Below are positions 1 through 7,776 of a stretch of 64,000 bases of DNA, one piece after another (position 1 is the stretch's first letter; each line of letters opens with the position of its first letter). The DNA is from Ameyamaea chiangmaiensis. Its GTDB lineage: Bacteria > Pseudomonadota > Alphaproteobacteria > Acetobacterales > Acetobacteraceae. The stretch lies in NCBI RefSeq assembly GCF_025995235.1, contig NZ_BAPT01000007.1:1-64000 (forward strand), written 5' to 3'. A model generated the notes under the pieces. It was not told where the DNA came from and ran no database searches. It saw only the letters and a program-made list of their open reading frames with translations. A program made the translations under genes and the position numbers.

Positions 1-115
1 GGCGCCCCCCGCGCGGTCGGGCGGCGGTGGCGGTGCTGGCGGCGCCGGGGGTGGTGCCGGGGGCGGCTGGGACGCGCCGGGCAGCGGCGACCTGCACGAC
101 GAAATCCCGTTCTGA
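1..115 (+). CDS. ssb: single-stranded DNA-binding protein, C-terminal end (partial)
   Basis: Only the last 37 codons are present; the start lies before the window. The reading frame is a Gly-rich linker with several Gly runs and one Trp, ending in the acidic tail D-L-H-D-E-I-P-F followed by TGA at 113-115. A flexible Gly-rich linker ending in a conserved acidic tip with a terminal Pro-Phe is the hallmark of bacterial SSB. That tip docks SSB partner proteins such as DNA polymerase III chi, RecQ and PriA. The oligonucleotide-binding domain cannot be seen. The neighbour gyrA is consistent with alphaproteobacterial gene order. Confidence 0.88.
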   Translation, partial: APPARSGGGGGAGGAGGGAGGGWDAPGSGDLHDEIPF

Positions 116-123
116 TGACGGCC

Positions 124-156
124 GCGCGCCGGCCGGCCCGCGGTTGGCCGGCGCGC
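124..156. terminator. GC-only hairpin between ssb and gyrA
   Basis: An 11-bp perfect stem (124-134 with 146-156) with an 11-nt loop lies just after the ssb stop codon. No T-run follows, so it is either a weak intrinsic terminator or only a GC-rich secondary structure. The rest of the 207-bp gap up to gyrA shows no other recognisable signal. Confidence 0.3.
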
Positions 157-322
157 GCGCTTCCGGTATGATGCCGGCGTTGCGGGGCGGCATCGGCGCC
201 GTGCGCGCAGACCGGCGGGTTTCACGCCGCATCGCCGTCCGGCCAGGCGTCTGTCTGGCCCCTTCCTGTTGCCTTCCCTCTGGCCACTCCGGCCGGCGGC
301 CTCCTGACGAAACGGACCCGTC

Positions 323-3154
323 TTGACCGATACTTCCGACCTTCCCGAGCAGCCGTCGCCCCCGGGGCCGCCGTCCGACATGACGCCGGTCACCATCGAG
401 CAGGAGATGCAGACCTCCTACCTCGCCTATGCGATGTCGGTGATCGTCAGCCGCGCCCTGCCGGACGTGCGCGACGGGCTCAAGCCCGTGCATCGCCGCA
501 TCCTGTATGCGATGCGCGAGAGCGGGTTCACCCACGACAAACCCTATCGCAAGTCGGCCCGCGCGGTCGGTGACGTGATGGGTAAATACCATCCGCACGG
601 CGATGCCTCGATCTATGACGCCATGGTGCGCATGGCGCAGTCGTGGTCGATGCGCGTGAAGCTGATCGACGGTCAGGGCAATTTCGGCTCCGTCGATGGC
701 GATTCCCCGGCGGCCATGCGGTATACCGAGGCCCGTCTGGCGCGGGCATCGTCCTATCTGCTGGACGATATCGACCGCGATACGGTCGATTTCCAGCCCA
801 ACTACGACGAATCCGAGAACGAGCCGCGCGTCCTGCCGGCGGCGTTCCCGAACCTGCTGGTCAACGGCGCGTCGGGCATCGCGGTCGGCATGGCGACGAA
901 CATCCCGACCCATAATCCGGGCGAGATCATCGACGCGACGCTGGCGCTGATCGCCGACCCGACGCTCACGCTCGACGACCTGATGAAGATCGTCCCCGGC
1001 CCGGATTTCCCGACCGGTGGCATCATTCTGGGGCGGTCGGGCATCCGCAGCGCCTTCGCGACCGGCCGCGGTTCGGTCATCATCCGCGCCCGCGCGGAGA
1101 TCGAGGAGGTCCGCCGCGACCGCAAGGCGATCATCATCACCGAGATCCCGTATCAGGTGAACAAGGCCACGCTGCAGGAAAAGATCGCCGAACTGGTCCG
1201 CGCCAAGCAGATCGAGGGCATTTCCGACATTCGCGACGAGAGCGACCGGTCGGGCATGCGCATCGTCATCGAGATCAAGCGCGACGCGACCCCGGAGGTC
1301 GTCCTCAACCAGCTGTATCGCTTCACGCAGCTTCAGTCCTCGTTCGGTGTGAACATGCTGGCGCTGGACAACGGCCAGCCGCGCCTGATGGGGCTGAAGG
1401 ACGTCATCGAGGCGTTCGTCACCTTCCGCGAGGACGTGATCCTGCGCCGGGCGCGCTTCGACCTGAACAAGGCGCGCGATCGCGGCCATCTGCTGGTCGG
1501 TCTGGTGATCGCGGTCGCCAACATCGACGCGGTGATCGCCCTGATCCGCGCGGCCCCGGACGCCGCCTCGGCCCGCGCCGCGCTGATGGAGCGCGCATGG
1601 GACGCGGCCGATGTCGCGCCGCTGCTGGATCTGATCCATGACGAAGGCAACGTGATCGCGGACGGCAAGGTTCACCTGACCGAGGCACAGGCACGCGGCA
1701 TCCTCGACCTGCGCCTGCAGCGCCTGACCGGGCTGGAGCGCGAGAAGATCCAGCAGGAACTCGACGAAGTCGCGATCCGCATCAACGAACTGCTGGAGAT
1801 CATCGCCAGCCGTCCGCGCCGTATGGAAGTCATGCGCGACGAACTGCTGCAGGTGCGCGCCGAAATCGCATCGCCCCGCATGACCGAGATTTCGGACGTG
1901 GCGGGCGACCAGACCGACGAAAGCCTGATCGAACCCGGGCTGATGGTCGTGACCATCACGCGTGACGGCTTCATCAAGCGCACGCCGCTCGAGGTATTCC
2001 GCGCCCAGAATCGCGGCGGCCGGGGTCGCACGGCGGCGGGCATGCGTGGCGACGACGTGATCGTGCGTTCGTTCAACGCGCACACGCATCAGTGGGTGCT
2101 GTTCTTCTCCTCCGGCGGCAAGGCCTACCGCGAGAAGGTCTGGCGCCTGCCCGAGGCCAGCCCGACGGCCAAGGGGCGCGCGCTGGTCAACCTGCTGCCC
2201 GATCTGGGCAGCGACAGCATTACCGCCGTCCTGCCCCTGCCGCAGGACGAGACGCTGTGGGAGAACCTGCACCTTGTCTTCGCCACGGCCAGCGGCAACG
2301 TGCGCCGCAACCGCCTGAGCGATTTCCGCAACATCCGCTCCTCCGGCCTGATCGCCATGAAGCTGGACGACAGCGACCGCCTGATCGGCGTCGCCACCTG
2401 CCGCGAAGGGCAGGACGTGTTCCTGGCGACGCGCAAGGCGCGCTGCATCCGCTTCCAGATCACCGACGACACGCTGCGCGTTTTCGCGGGCCGCGACTCG
2501 TCGGGCGTACGCGGCATCCGTCTGGCCGAAGGCGACGAGGTCAACAGCCTGTGCGTGCTGAACCATGTCGAGGCGACGGTGGACGAACGCGCGGCCTATC
2601 TGCGCATGGCCAACGCCCGTCGCCGCGCGGAAACCGCCGCCGGGGAGGAGGGTGAAGAGGTCGAGGCCGAAATCCTCGCCGATGACGAGGAACCCGCCGG
2701 CGACGCCCCCATCACACCCGAACGCTTCACCGAGCTTGAGGCGGCCGAGGAGATCCTGCTGACCGTCAGCGATCTTGGTTTCGGACGCCGGTCCTCGGCC
2801 TATGACTATCGCGTCAGCGGTCGTGGCGGCCAGGGCATCGCCAACATGACCTTCGCCAATCCGAAACGCGGATCGGCCGTGGTGGCGACACTGCCGGTGC
2901 TAAACGGCACGGATGTGATGATGGTCACCGACGCGGGGCGCCTGATCCGGGTGCCGGTCGACCAGGTGCGCGTGATGGCGCGTCAGGCCGGAGGTGTCAC
3001 GCTGTTCCGCGTGTCGTCCGGCGAGACGGTGACCAGTGTCTTCCCGGTTCTGGAAGAGGACGGCGAGGATGCCGAGGGGCCGGACGCCCCCGCCTCCGAT
3101 ACCCTGGACGACGGTGCGACGCACGACGATGCGCCCGAGCCGTCGGATGGCTGA
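323..3154 (+). CDS. gyrA: DNA gyrase subunit A
   Basis: The A subunit of type IIA topoisomerase cleaves and rejoins DNA and, with GyrB, introduces negative supercoils. At 943 residues it is longer than the E. coli protein (875). The catalytic tyrosine is Tyr134 in the A-M-R-Y-T-E motif. The winged-helix segment carries H-P-H-G-D (90-94), and the GyrA-box variant Q-N-R-G-G-R-G begins at residue 562, so this is gyrase and not ParC. A strongly acidic insertion near residues 770-800 lies in the C-terminal beta-pinwheel region. The quinolone-determining position equal to E. coli Ser83 is Ala95, while the Asp87 equivalent (Asp99) is kept. The frame opens at TTG 323. ATG 380 (residue 20) is an alternative start, and neither has a strong ribosome binding site. 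The 3' end overlaps coaD by 8 bp. Confidence 0.96.
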   Translation: MTDTSDLPEQPSPPGPPSDMTPVTIEQEMQTSYLAYAMSVIVSRALPDVRDGLKPVHRRILYAMRESGFTHDKPYRKSARAVGDVMGKYHPHGDASIYDAMVRMAQSWSMRVKLIDGQGNFGSVDGDSPAAMRYTEARLARASSYLLDDIDRDTVDFQPNYDESENEPRVLPAAFPNLLVNGASGIAVGMATNIPTHNPGEIIDATLALIADPTLTLDDLMKIVPGPDFPTGGIILGRSGIRSAFATGRGSVIIRARAEIEEVRRDRKAIIITEIPYQVNKATLQEKIAELVRAKQIEGISDIRDESDRSGMRIVIEIKRDATPEVVLNQLYRFTQLQSSFGVNMLALDNGQPRLMGLKDVIEAFVTFREDVILRRARFDLNKARDRGHLLVGLVIAVANIDAVIALIRAAPDAASARAALMERAWDAADVAPLLDLIHDEGNVIADGKVHLTEAQARGILDLRLQRLTGLEREKIQQELDEVAIRINELLEIIASRPRRMEVMRDELLQVRAEIASPRMTEISDVAGDQTDESLIEPGLMVVTITRDGFIKRTPLEVFRAQNRGGRGRTAAGMRGDDVIVRSFNAHTHQWVLFFSSGGKAYREKVWRLPEASPTAKGRALVNLLPDLGSDSITAVLPLPQDETLWENLHLVFATASGNVRRNRLSDFRNIRSSGLIAMKLDDSDRLIGVATCREGQDVFLATRKARCIRFQITDDTLRVFAGRDSSGVRGIRLAEGDEVNSLCVLNHVEATVDERAAYLRMANARRRAETAAGEEGEEVEAEILADDEEPAGDAPITPERFTELEAAEEILLTVSDLGFGRRSSAYDYRVSGRGGQGIANMTFANPKRGSAVVATLPVLNGTDVMMVTDAGRLIRVPVDQVRVMARQAGGVTLFRVSSGETVTSVFPVLEEDGEDAEGPDAPASDTLDDGATHDDAPEPSDG

Positions 3155-3656
3155 GGCGGTGGAGCGCGCCGGGTTCTATCCCGGCACGTTCGATCCGGTG
3201 ACCCTGGGTCACATGGACATCATCGAACGCGCCTCGGCCATGCTCGACCGGCTGGTGGTGGGCGTCGCGACAGGCGCGACCAAGACGCCGTTGCTGGACC
3301 TGACCACCCGGATCGAATGCATTGAGGCCGCCGTCGTGCCGCTGCTGGCGCGGGGACGGCGGATCGAGGTCATCGCGTTCGATACGCTGCTGGTCAGCGC
3401 CGCCCGCGCACAGGGCGCGCAGGTTATCGTGCGGGGTCTGCGCGCGGTGACCGATTTCGACTACGAGGCACAGATGACGGGGCTTAACCGTGAGATGGCC
3501 CCCGATCTGGACACGATTTTTCTGATGGCGACAGAGAAGCGGCGCTGCGTCGCCGCCAGCAGGGTACGGGAAATCGCGCGACTGGGGGGTGACATCACCC
3601 CCTTCGTGCCCGACCATGCGCGCCGCATGGTGCTGGCCCGGCTGGCTGGCGCCTGA
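3147..3656 (+). CDS. coaD: phosphopantetheine adenylyltransferase
   Basis: Catalyses the fourth step of coenzyme A synthesis: 4'-phosphopantetheine plus ATP gives dephospho-CoA and pyrophosphate. The 169 residues match the usual length of about 160. Visible nucleotidyltransferase signatures are Y-P-G-T-F-D-P-V-T-x-G-H near the N terminus and the ATP-binding segment A-S-R-V-R-E near residue 132. I chose ATG 3147, which overlaps the gyrA stop by 8 bp, because it places the Y-P-G-T-F motif about 10 residues from the start as in the family. The frame is open further upstream, but that part lies inside gyrA. Translational coupling to gyrA is likely. The next CoA gene, coaE, is also in this window (10949-11545). 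Confidence 0.94.
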   Translation: MAEAVERAGFYPGTFDPVTLGHMDIIERASAMLDRLVVGVATGATKTPLLDLTTRIECIEAAVVPLLARGRRIEVIAFDTLLVSAARAQGAQVIVRGLRAVTDFDYEAQMTGLNREMAPDLDTIFLMATEKRRCVAASRVREIARLGGDITPFVPDHARRMVLARLAGA

Positions 3657-3680
3657 TTTTTTTCATCAAGGATAACGACG

Positions 3681-4157
3681 ATGAGCGAGACCCAGGACCT
3701 TCTGATCATGGAGCTGAAATCCGGCCGGGTGGTGATCCGCCTGCGCCCGGACATCGCGCCGCTGGCCACCGAGCGCCTGCGCACGCTCGCGGCCGAGGGC
3801 TTTTACGACAACACGCCGTTCCATCGCGTGATCGAGGGCTTCATGGCCCAGGGCGGCGACCCGACCGGCACCGGCACCGGGGGCTCCAAGCTGCCGGACC
3901 TCAAGGCCGAATTCACCCGCGCCGCCAAGTTCAATCGCGGCACGGTCGGCATGGCCCGCACCATGAACCCCGACAGCGCGAACAGCCAGTTCTTCATCAT
4001 GTTCGAGCCCGCGCCGCACCTTGATGGCCAGTACACCATCGCCGGCGACGTGATCGAAGGGATGGAACTGATCGACCAGGTCAAGCGCGGCAGCGGCTCC
4101 GGCGGCACCGTGAAGGATCCGGACCGGATCGTCAGCCTGCGCCCCGCCAGCGCCTGA
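3681..4157 (+). CDS. cyclophilin-type peptidyl-prolyl cis-trans isomerase
   Basis: A 158-residue single-domain cyclophilin that accelerates proline isomerisation during folding. No signal peptide is visible, so it is probably cytoplasmic (PpiB-like). Family motifs are F-H-R-V-I-x-G-F-M-x-Q-G-G-D (active-site Arg), the M-A-R-T segment and N-S-Q-F-F-I, with the hydrophobic-pocket H-L-D-G-x-Y-T-I-A-G after it. An AAGGA Shine-Dalgarno lies before the ATG at 3681, 24 bp after coaD, suggesting co-transcription with gyrA-coaD. Some annotators use ppiB or ppiA here; the exact symbol is uncertain, the family is not. Confidence 0.93.
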   Translation: MSETQDLLIMELKSGRVVIRLRPDIAPLATERLRTLAAEGFYDNTPFHRVIEGFMAQGGDPTGTGTGGSKLPDLKAEFTRAAKFNRGTVGMARTMNPDSANSQFFIMFEPAPHLDGQYTIAGDVIEGMELIDQVKRGSGSGGTVKDPDRIVSLRPASA

Positions 4158-4242
4158 TCTCCGGCCTCCGGGTCTCGCATGCCTTGACTTCCGCGTCATG
4201 GGGCGATACCCGGAGCGCGGTCCCCGCGACCCGCAACTGTGA

Positions 4243-4318
4243 GAGCCGGTAGCTCAGCCGGTAGAGCATTCGACTTTTAATCGAATGGTCGTGGGTTCGA
4301 GTCCCACCCGGCTCACCA
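4243..4318 (+). tRNA. tRNA-Lys (anticodon TTT)
   Basis: A 76-nt cloverleaf. The acceptor stem GAGCCGG (4243-4249) pairs with CCGGCTC (4308-4314), followed by discriminator A and an encoded CCA (4316-4318). The anticodon loop CTTTTAA gives TTT. The T-arm carries the invariant GGTTCGAGTCC. It reads AAA and, by wobble, AAG codons. Confidence 0.97.
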
Positions 4319-4410
4319 CGCGCGCCAGCGGTTTTCCCCTCGACACACGAGGGTGACGGGGACCTTTCTCCTCTCGCAGTATTGGTCCGGACAGCCCCCC
4401 GTCGGCGCCC

Positions 4411-5277
4411 TCAGGGTGTCTGCGCCGCGTCCGGCATCGGCAATCCCGCTCGCCCGAACCAGTCGCGCGCGCGGTCCTTGTCCCCCTGCGCCTGCGCGGC
4501 GTCCGCCGCACGCCGCCACAGCGTGCGCGCCCGGGCCGGGTCCACGCCGTCCTCCGCCCGCGCCGCCAGCGCCAGAGCACGCGCCAACGCGTCATAGCGA
4601 TGCAGGCTCCGACGCATGTCCGCCACCGCCAACGCCTGCTGCACCGCGTCGGCCGGCCGACGCGCGACGTCCAGCGTCCACAGCGCACCGATCTCCAGGC
4701 TGTCCGCCTGCGCGGCCGCACCGGGATGCTGCTTCGGCCCGGTCAGTGCCGTCGCGCGGGCATGGGCCGTGTCGATCAGGTCGGGCCGTGCCTGCTCATC
4801 GCCCAGCCGCGCCATAATCAATGCCGCACGCAGCGACAGCGCCGGATCGGACGACGCCAGCGCGAAGGACAGGTGCGGCAGAGCCTCCGCACCACGGCCC
4901 TGTTCGTGCAGCGCGGCACCTTCCACCAGCTCAAGCCCCGGGTCGACGGCCACATTGCGCGCCGCAAGCCCGTCCCGCGTGCGCGCCAGCGTCGCCAGCG
5001 CATCGGCCCCGTGGCCCTGGGCCAGTTGCACCACGGCCAGATTGTAGCCCGCGTCACGCAGGCCCGATCCATTGTCATGGGCGAGGGCAAGAGTGAACGC
5101 GGCGGCATACTGACGTTCGGCTTCCGCCGCGTCGCTCTGGTCGGCGGCGTCGCGCCCGACCTGCATCGTCTGGTCCAGCGACGGGTCGGCGGGCCGGGCT
5201 GCGGGACCGCCGCAGGCCGTCAGCACAAGCACGGCTGCCATCAACGTCCCACGCGCGCCCTCTCGAACGCGGATCAT
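4411..5277 (-). CDS. TPR-like lipoprotein of the MCE operon
   Basis: A predicted lipoprotein of 288 residues. After a short basic N terminus, a hydrophobic stretch ends in the lipobox V-L-T-A-C (Cys22), so the mature protein should be lipid-anchored at the outer or inner membrane facing the periplasm. The rest is almost all Ala-rich helix with repeated A-x-x-A-L patterns typical of tetratricopeptide or SEL1-like solenoids. No catalytic motif is seen. The ATG at 5277 overlaps the MCE stop (ATGA), so this is the last gene of the five-gene minus-strand operon. MCE transporters often carry an auxiliary outer-membrane-side lipoprotein (PqiC, LetA/B partners); this one may fill that role, but its helical-repeat sequence differs from the PqiC family. 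The exact function is unknown. Confidence 0.75.
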   Translation of the reverse strand: MIRVREGARGTLMAAVLVLTACGGPAARPADPSLDQTMQVGRDAADQSDAAEAERQYAAAFTLALAHDNGSGLRDAGYNLAVVQLAQGHGADALATLARTRDGLAARNVAVDPGLELVEGAALHEQGRGAEALPHLSFALASSDPALSLRAALIMARLGDEQARPDLIDTAHARATALTGPKQHPGAAAQADSLEIGALWTLDVARRPADAVQQALAVADMRRSLHRYDALARALALAARAEDGVDPARARTLWRRAADAAQAQGDKDRARDWFGRAGLPMPDAAQTP

Positions 5278-6230
5278 GGCTGCACCCGATCGGGCGGCAG
5301 GCGCGTCGCGGGCTGATGTGGCTGGCCGCCCCCGCCCAGCAGCCACAGGCCGCGCAACTGGTCGCTCAGGCTGCGCAGCGACTGTGACAGGGCCCGTGCC
5401 TCGGTGATCATCGGCGGCAGTTCGGCGGCGGTGCGGGCCAGATCGGCCGTCATGCCCGGGATTTTGGGACTTGCCTTCTTCAGGTCGGCACTGGCGGCGC
5501 GAAGATTGCCCATCGTGCCGTCCGCCTTGGTCAGAACACCCGACACCTGCGTCTCGATCGGTTGCAGCTTCGCCACGGTGGCGTCCAGTGTCGCCACCAT
5601 CTGCTCGGCCTGACGGATCAGATGATCGTCTTCGAGCAATTGCCCGATATTGCCCTTGCCCGCGTGGATCTCGGTCACCGTCGTGTCGAGCTGCGCCATC
5701 ATGTGATTGGCGTTGGCCAGAATCGGCAGGGTCTGGTTGCGGATGTCCGCCACCGTGGCGGTGATCATGTCGGCCGGGTTGGGTTCGACGCTGGCGTTCA
5801 GGGCGGCATACTCCCAGTCCATCGCTTCACCCTTGCCGCGCGACAGCTCGATATAGCTGGCCCCGGCCACCACGAAACGGCGACGGATGACCGCGGTGCT
5901 GTCGCGCCGAACAAACTGCCTGAGATCGGGGTCGATTTCCGCAATCGCATACATCGCGCCGTTGTCGTTGAGTCGGATGCGGCGGATCGACCCCGCGCGG
6001 ATGCCCATCGTCTCGACGTCGTCACCCACCGCTAGGCCCGCCACACCGTTCTCCGGCAGGATGATCCGCAGGCGCGCTGGCGGGGTCAGCCAGTTTTTCA
6101 GAAAGCCGGCCTCGACAATGGCCACCACCAGCACGACCACGGCCAGCAGGACGAGGGCTCCGACCCATTCATCGGCGTATCGCAGGCGCGTCAGGGGTCG
6201 CGCGGATGAGCCGGAACGCCAGTGAAACAT
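5274..6230 (-). CDS. MCE-family (MlaD-like) substrate-binding protein
   Basis: A membrane-anchored periplasmic lipid-binding subunit of 318 residues. It has one N-terminal transmembrane helix (about residues 23-45), an MCE domain (about 52-130, with G-V-A-G-L-x-V-G-D-x-V and G-x-I-x-x-I patterns), then a long helical tail (about 150-290). The tail would extend a channel across the periplasm, as in other MCE proteins. The C terminus is Pro- and Gln-rich. The ATG at 6230 shares one base with the stop of the ATPase-like gene (TGATG), and the stop overlaps the lipoprotein start. The frame is open further upstream, but only inside the ATPase-like gene, so 6230 is the real start. Family knowledge points to phospholipid or other hydrophobic transport; the substrate cannot be read from the sequence. 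Confidence 0.88.
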   Translation of the reverse strand: MFHWRSGSSARPLTRLRYADEWVGALVLLAVVVLVVAIVEAGFLKNWLTPPARLRIILPENGVAGLAVGDDVETMGIRAGSIRRIRLNDNGAMYAIAEIDPDLRQFVRRDSTAVIRRRFVVAGASYIELSRGKGEAMDWEYAALNASVEPNPADMITATVADIRNQTLPILANANHMMAQLDTTVTEIHAGKGNIGQLLEDDHLIRQAEQMVATLDATVAKLQPIETQVSGVLTKADGTMGNLRAASADLKKASPKIPGMTADLARTAAELPPMITEARALSQSLRSLSDQLRGLWLLGGGGQPHQPATRLPPDRVQP

Positions 6231-6928
6231 CAGCCGGTTCTCCTCATGGCATACAGTCCCTCGTCCAGAAGATGCAGGCGGTGGGTGAAAAATCCGTGCT
6301 GGCCGCGCCATGGTCCGATGTCGCGCGTCAGCAGAACGACCGCGGCGCCACGATGGCGCGCGCGCGTCAGCACGTCGAGGAACACGGCACCCAGTTCGTT
6401 CTCGGCACCCGCGATCGGGTTTTCCAGCACCAGCAGCAGCGGCGTTCCCAGACACGCCCGCACCAGCGCCGCGCGCAGCCGGTCGCCGGGCGTCAGGTGT
6501 GAGGGGCGTTCGACCGGCAGGCCGGGCAGGCCGAACCGTTCGGCCAGCGCCTGCGCCTCTTCGAGAATATCGCGTTCCGGCCGACGGGTATGGTGAAGCT
6601 GCGGCAGGACGATGTTCGCGTCGGTGCCCAGAATATCCAGCCACGCACCCTGACGCGACACGCGCCCGATGCGACCGCGCAGGGCATTGGCCTGCAGTGT
6701 CCCCAGCATCGTCCAGTCGAGACCGGTGCAGCGCACGACGCCCGACGCCAGCGTCACCATCCCGCAGCACAGATCGGCGAACATGGCACCACGCTCGACA
6801 TCGCGGCACGCGATCAGGGCACAGTCACCGGGCAGCAGACGCATCGTGAACGGAGCGGGAGCAATGCCGGTCTCGTCAAACAGCGGCATCGCATCCTGAA
6901 GCTCGAGAACAGGCAGAGGACCGGCCAT
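6230..6928 (-). CDS. degenerate ABC-ATPase-like protein of an MCE transporter
   Basis: A 232-residue protein in the position where MlaF-type ATPases sit, with recognisable ABC-ATPase layout and length but none of the catalytic motifs. The Walker A site (expected G-P-S-G-x-G-K-T) reads A-C-R-D-V-E-R-G-A at 40-48. The signature (expected L-S-G-G) reads L-T-P-G-D at 145-149. Walker B and the catalytic Glu (expected D-E-P) read L-E-N-P at 168-171. The switch His is Arg202. The frame is intact, keeps normal codon use and is translationally linked to its neighbours, so this is a maintained protein and not a decayed gene. It starts at ATG 6928, two bases after the permease stop. It may be a structural or regulatory subunit, or may borrow ATP hydrolysis from a partner. 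Confidence 0.8.
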   Translation of the reverse strand: MAGPLPVLELQDAMPLFDETGIAPAPFTMRLLPGDCALIACRDVERGAMFADLCCGMVTLASGVVRCTGLDWTMLGTLQANALRGRIGRVSRQGAWLDILGTDANIVLPQLHHTRRPERDILEEAQALAERFGLPGLPVERPSHLTPGDRLRAALVRACLGTPLLLVLENPIAGAENELGAVFLDVLTRARHRGAAVVLLTRDIGPWRGQHGFFTHRLHLLDEGLYAMRRTG

Positions 6929-6930
6929 CC

Positions 6931-7776
6931 TCAGAGGCTCAGACTGAACAGGATCGTCACGACCATCACCATCGTGATCCCGCGCGTAAACGCGACCGGC
7001 AGCAACGACGAGACATCGTCCTGAGGTGCCGCCATCAGCCCGGTCAGGCAACTACCGGTGCCGACAAAAAAGCCGACCAGCACGAATTTCACCGGGATCA
7101 GCACGAAGTCGATCGCCCCCATGCTGCTGACCACATCGGTGAAGAAACTCCAGACCGAGCTGTTGATGGCCCCCGTCACGCGACTTGCCATATAACCCAT
7201 CACAAGGGTCGTGACGGAAAAGATGATGCCCAGCGTGAAACCGCCCAGCATGAACGCCACCGCGCGCGGCAACAGCAACAGCGTGAACGGATCGAGGCCC
7301 ACGCCCAGAATCCCCCTGATCTGGCCGTTGATGTTCAAAAGGCCCAGTTCGGCGGTGCTCAGCATCCCGTTTCGCCCCAGCAGGATGATGCCGACCAGGA
7401 TCGGGGCCACGTCACGCACCAGCACACTGACAAGGATCGACCCGGTCATCTGCGCCAGCCCCGCGAACCCCAGCCAGTACACGGTCTGGCTCACCACGCC
7501 GATGCCCGCCAGAACGGCGGTCACCAAAACGCTGAGCAAGCCGCCCGCCACAATTTCACGGACACAGCGACGGAATTCCAGACGCGTCGTGCGCCGCCAG
7601 CTGTGCGGACGCACCGACTCGCACACCACGCCCCACGCGACACCCACGAACATCAGCGTGAACCGCATCTGCGCGCGCGTGGCGCGCCCGATCGTCGCCA
7701 GCAGCGACAAGAACCGCCAGCGCAGCCGCGCAAGACGCCCGAAGGGCGCGTCGTGATCGACGCCCGGGGCGCTCAT
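6931..7776 (-). CDS. MlaE-type ABC permease
   Basis: An inner-membrane permease of 281 residues of the MlaE/YrbE family that pairs with MCE proteins. About five hydrophobic segments are visible. The central family motif appears as A-E-L-G followed shortly by G-Q-I and then L-D-P-F-T, and the closing segment is rich in G-x-x-G pairs. A basic amphipathic N terminus (about residues 10-75) precedes the first long membrane segment. The ATG at 7776 overlaps the stop of the receptor gene (ATGA). By family it should form the dimeric membrane core beneath the MCE ring. The coupling-helix partner would be the neighbouring ATPase-like protein, which appears unable to hydrolyse ATP. Confidence 0.9.
   Translation of the reverse strand: MSAPGVDHDAPFGRLARLRWRFLSLLATIGRATRAQMRFTLMFVGVAWGVVCESVRPHSWRRTTRLEFRRCVREIVAGGLLSVLVTAVLAGIGVVSQTVYWLGFAGLAQMTGSILVSVLVRDVAPILVGIILLGRNGMLSTAELGLLNINGQIRGILGVGLDPFTLLLLPRAVAFMLGGFTLGIIFSVTTLVMGYMASRVTGAINSSVWSFFTDVVSSMGAIDFVLIPVKFVLVGFFVGTGSCLTGLMAAPQDDVSSLLPVAFTRGITMVMVVTILFSLSL

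Noticed and set aside
4337..4353. Hairpin CCCTCG/CGAGGG as a terminator for the MCE operon or tRNA-Lys
   Set aside because: Six-base-pair stem with no T-run on either strand; too weak to call.
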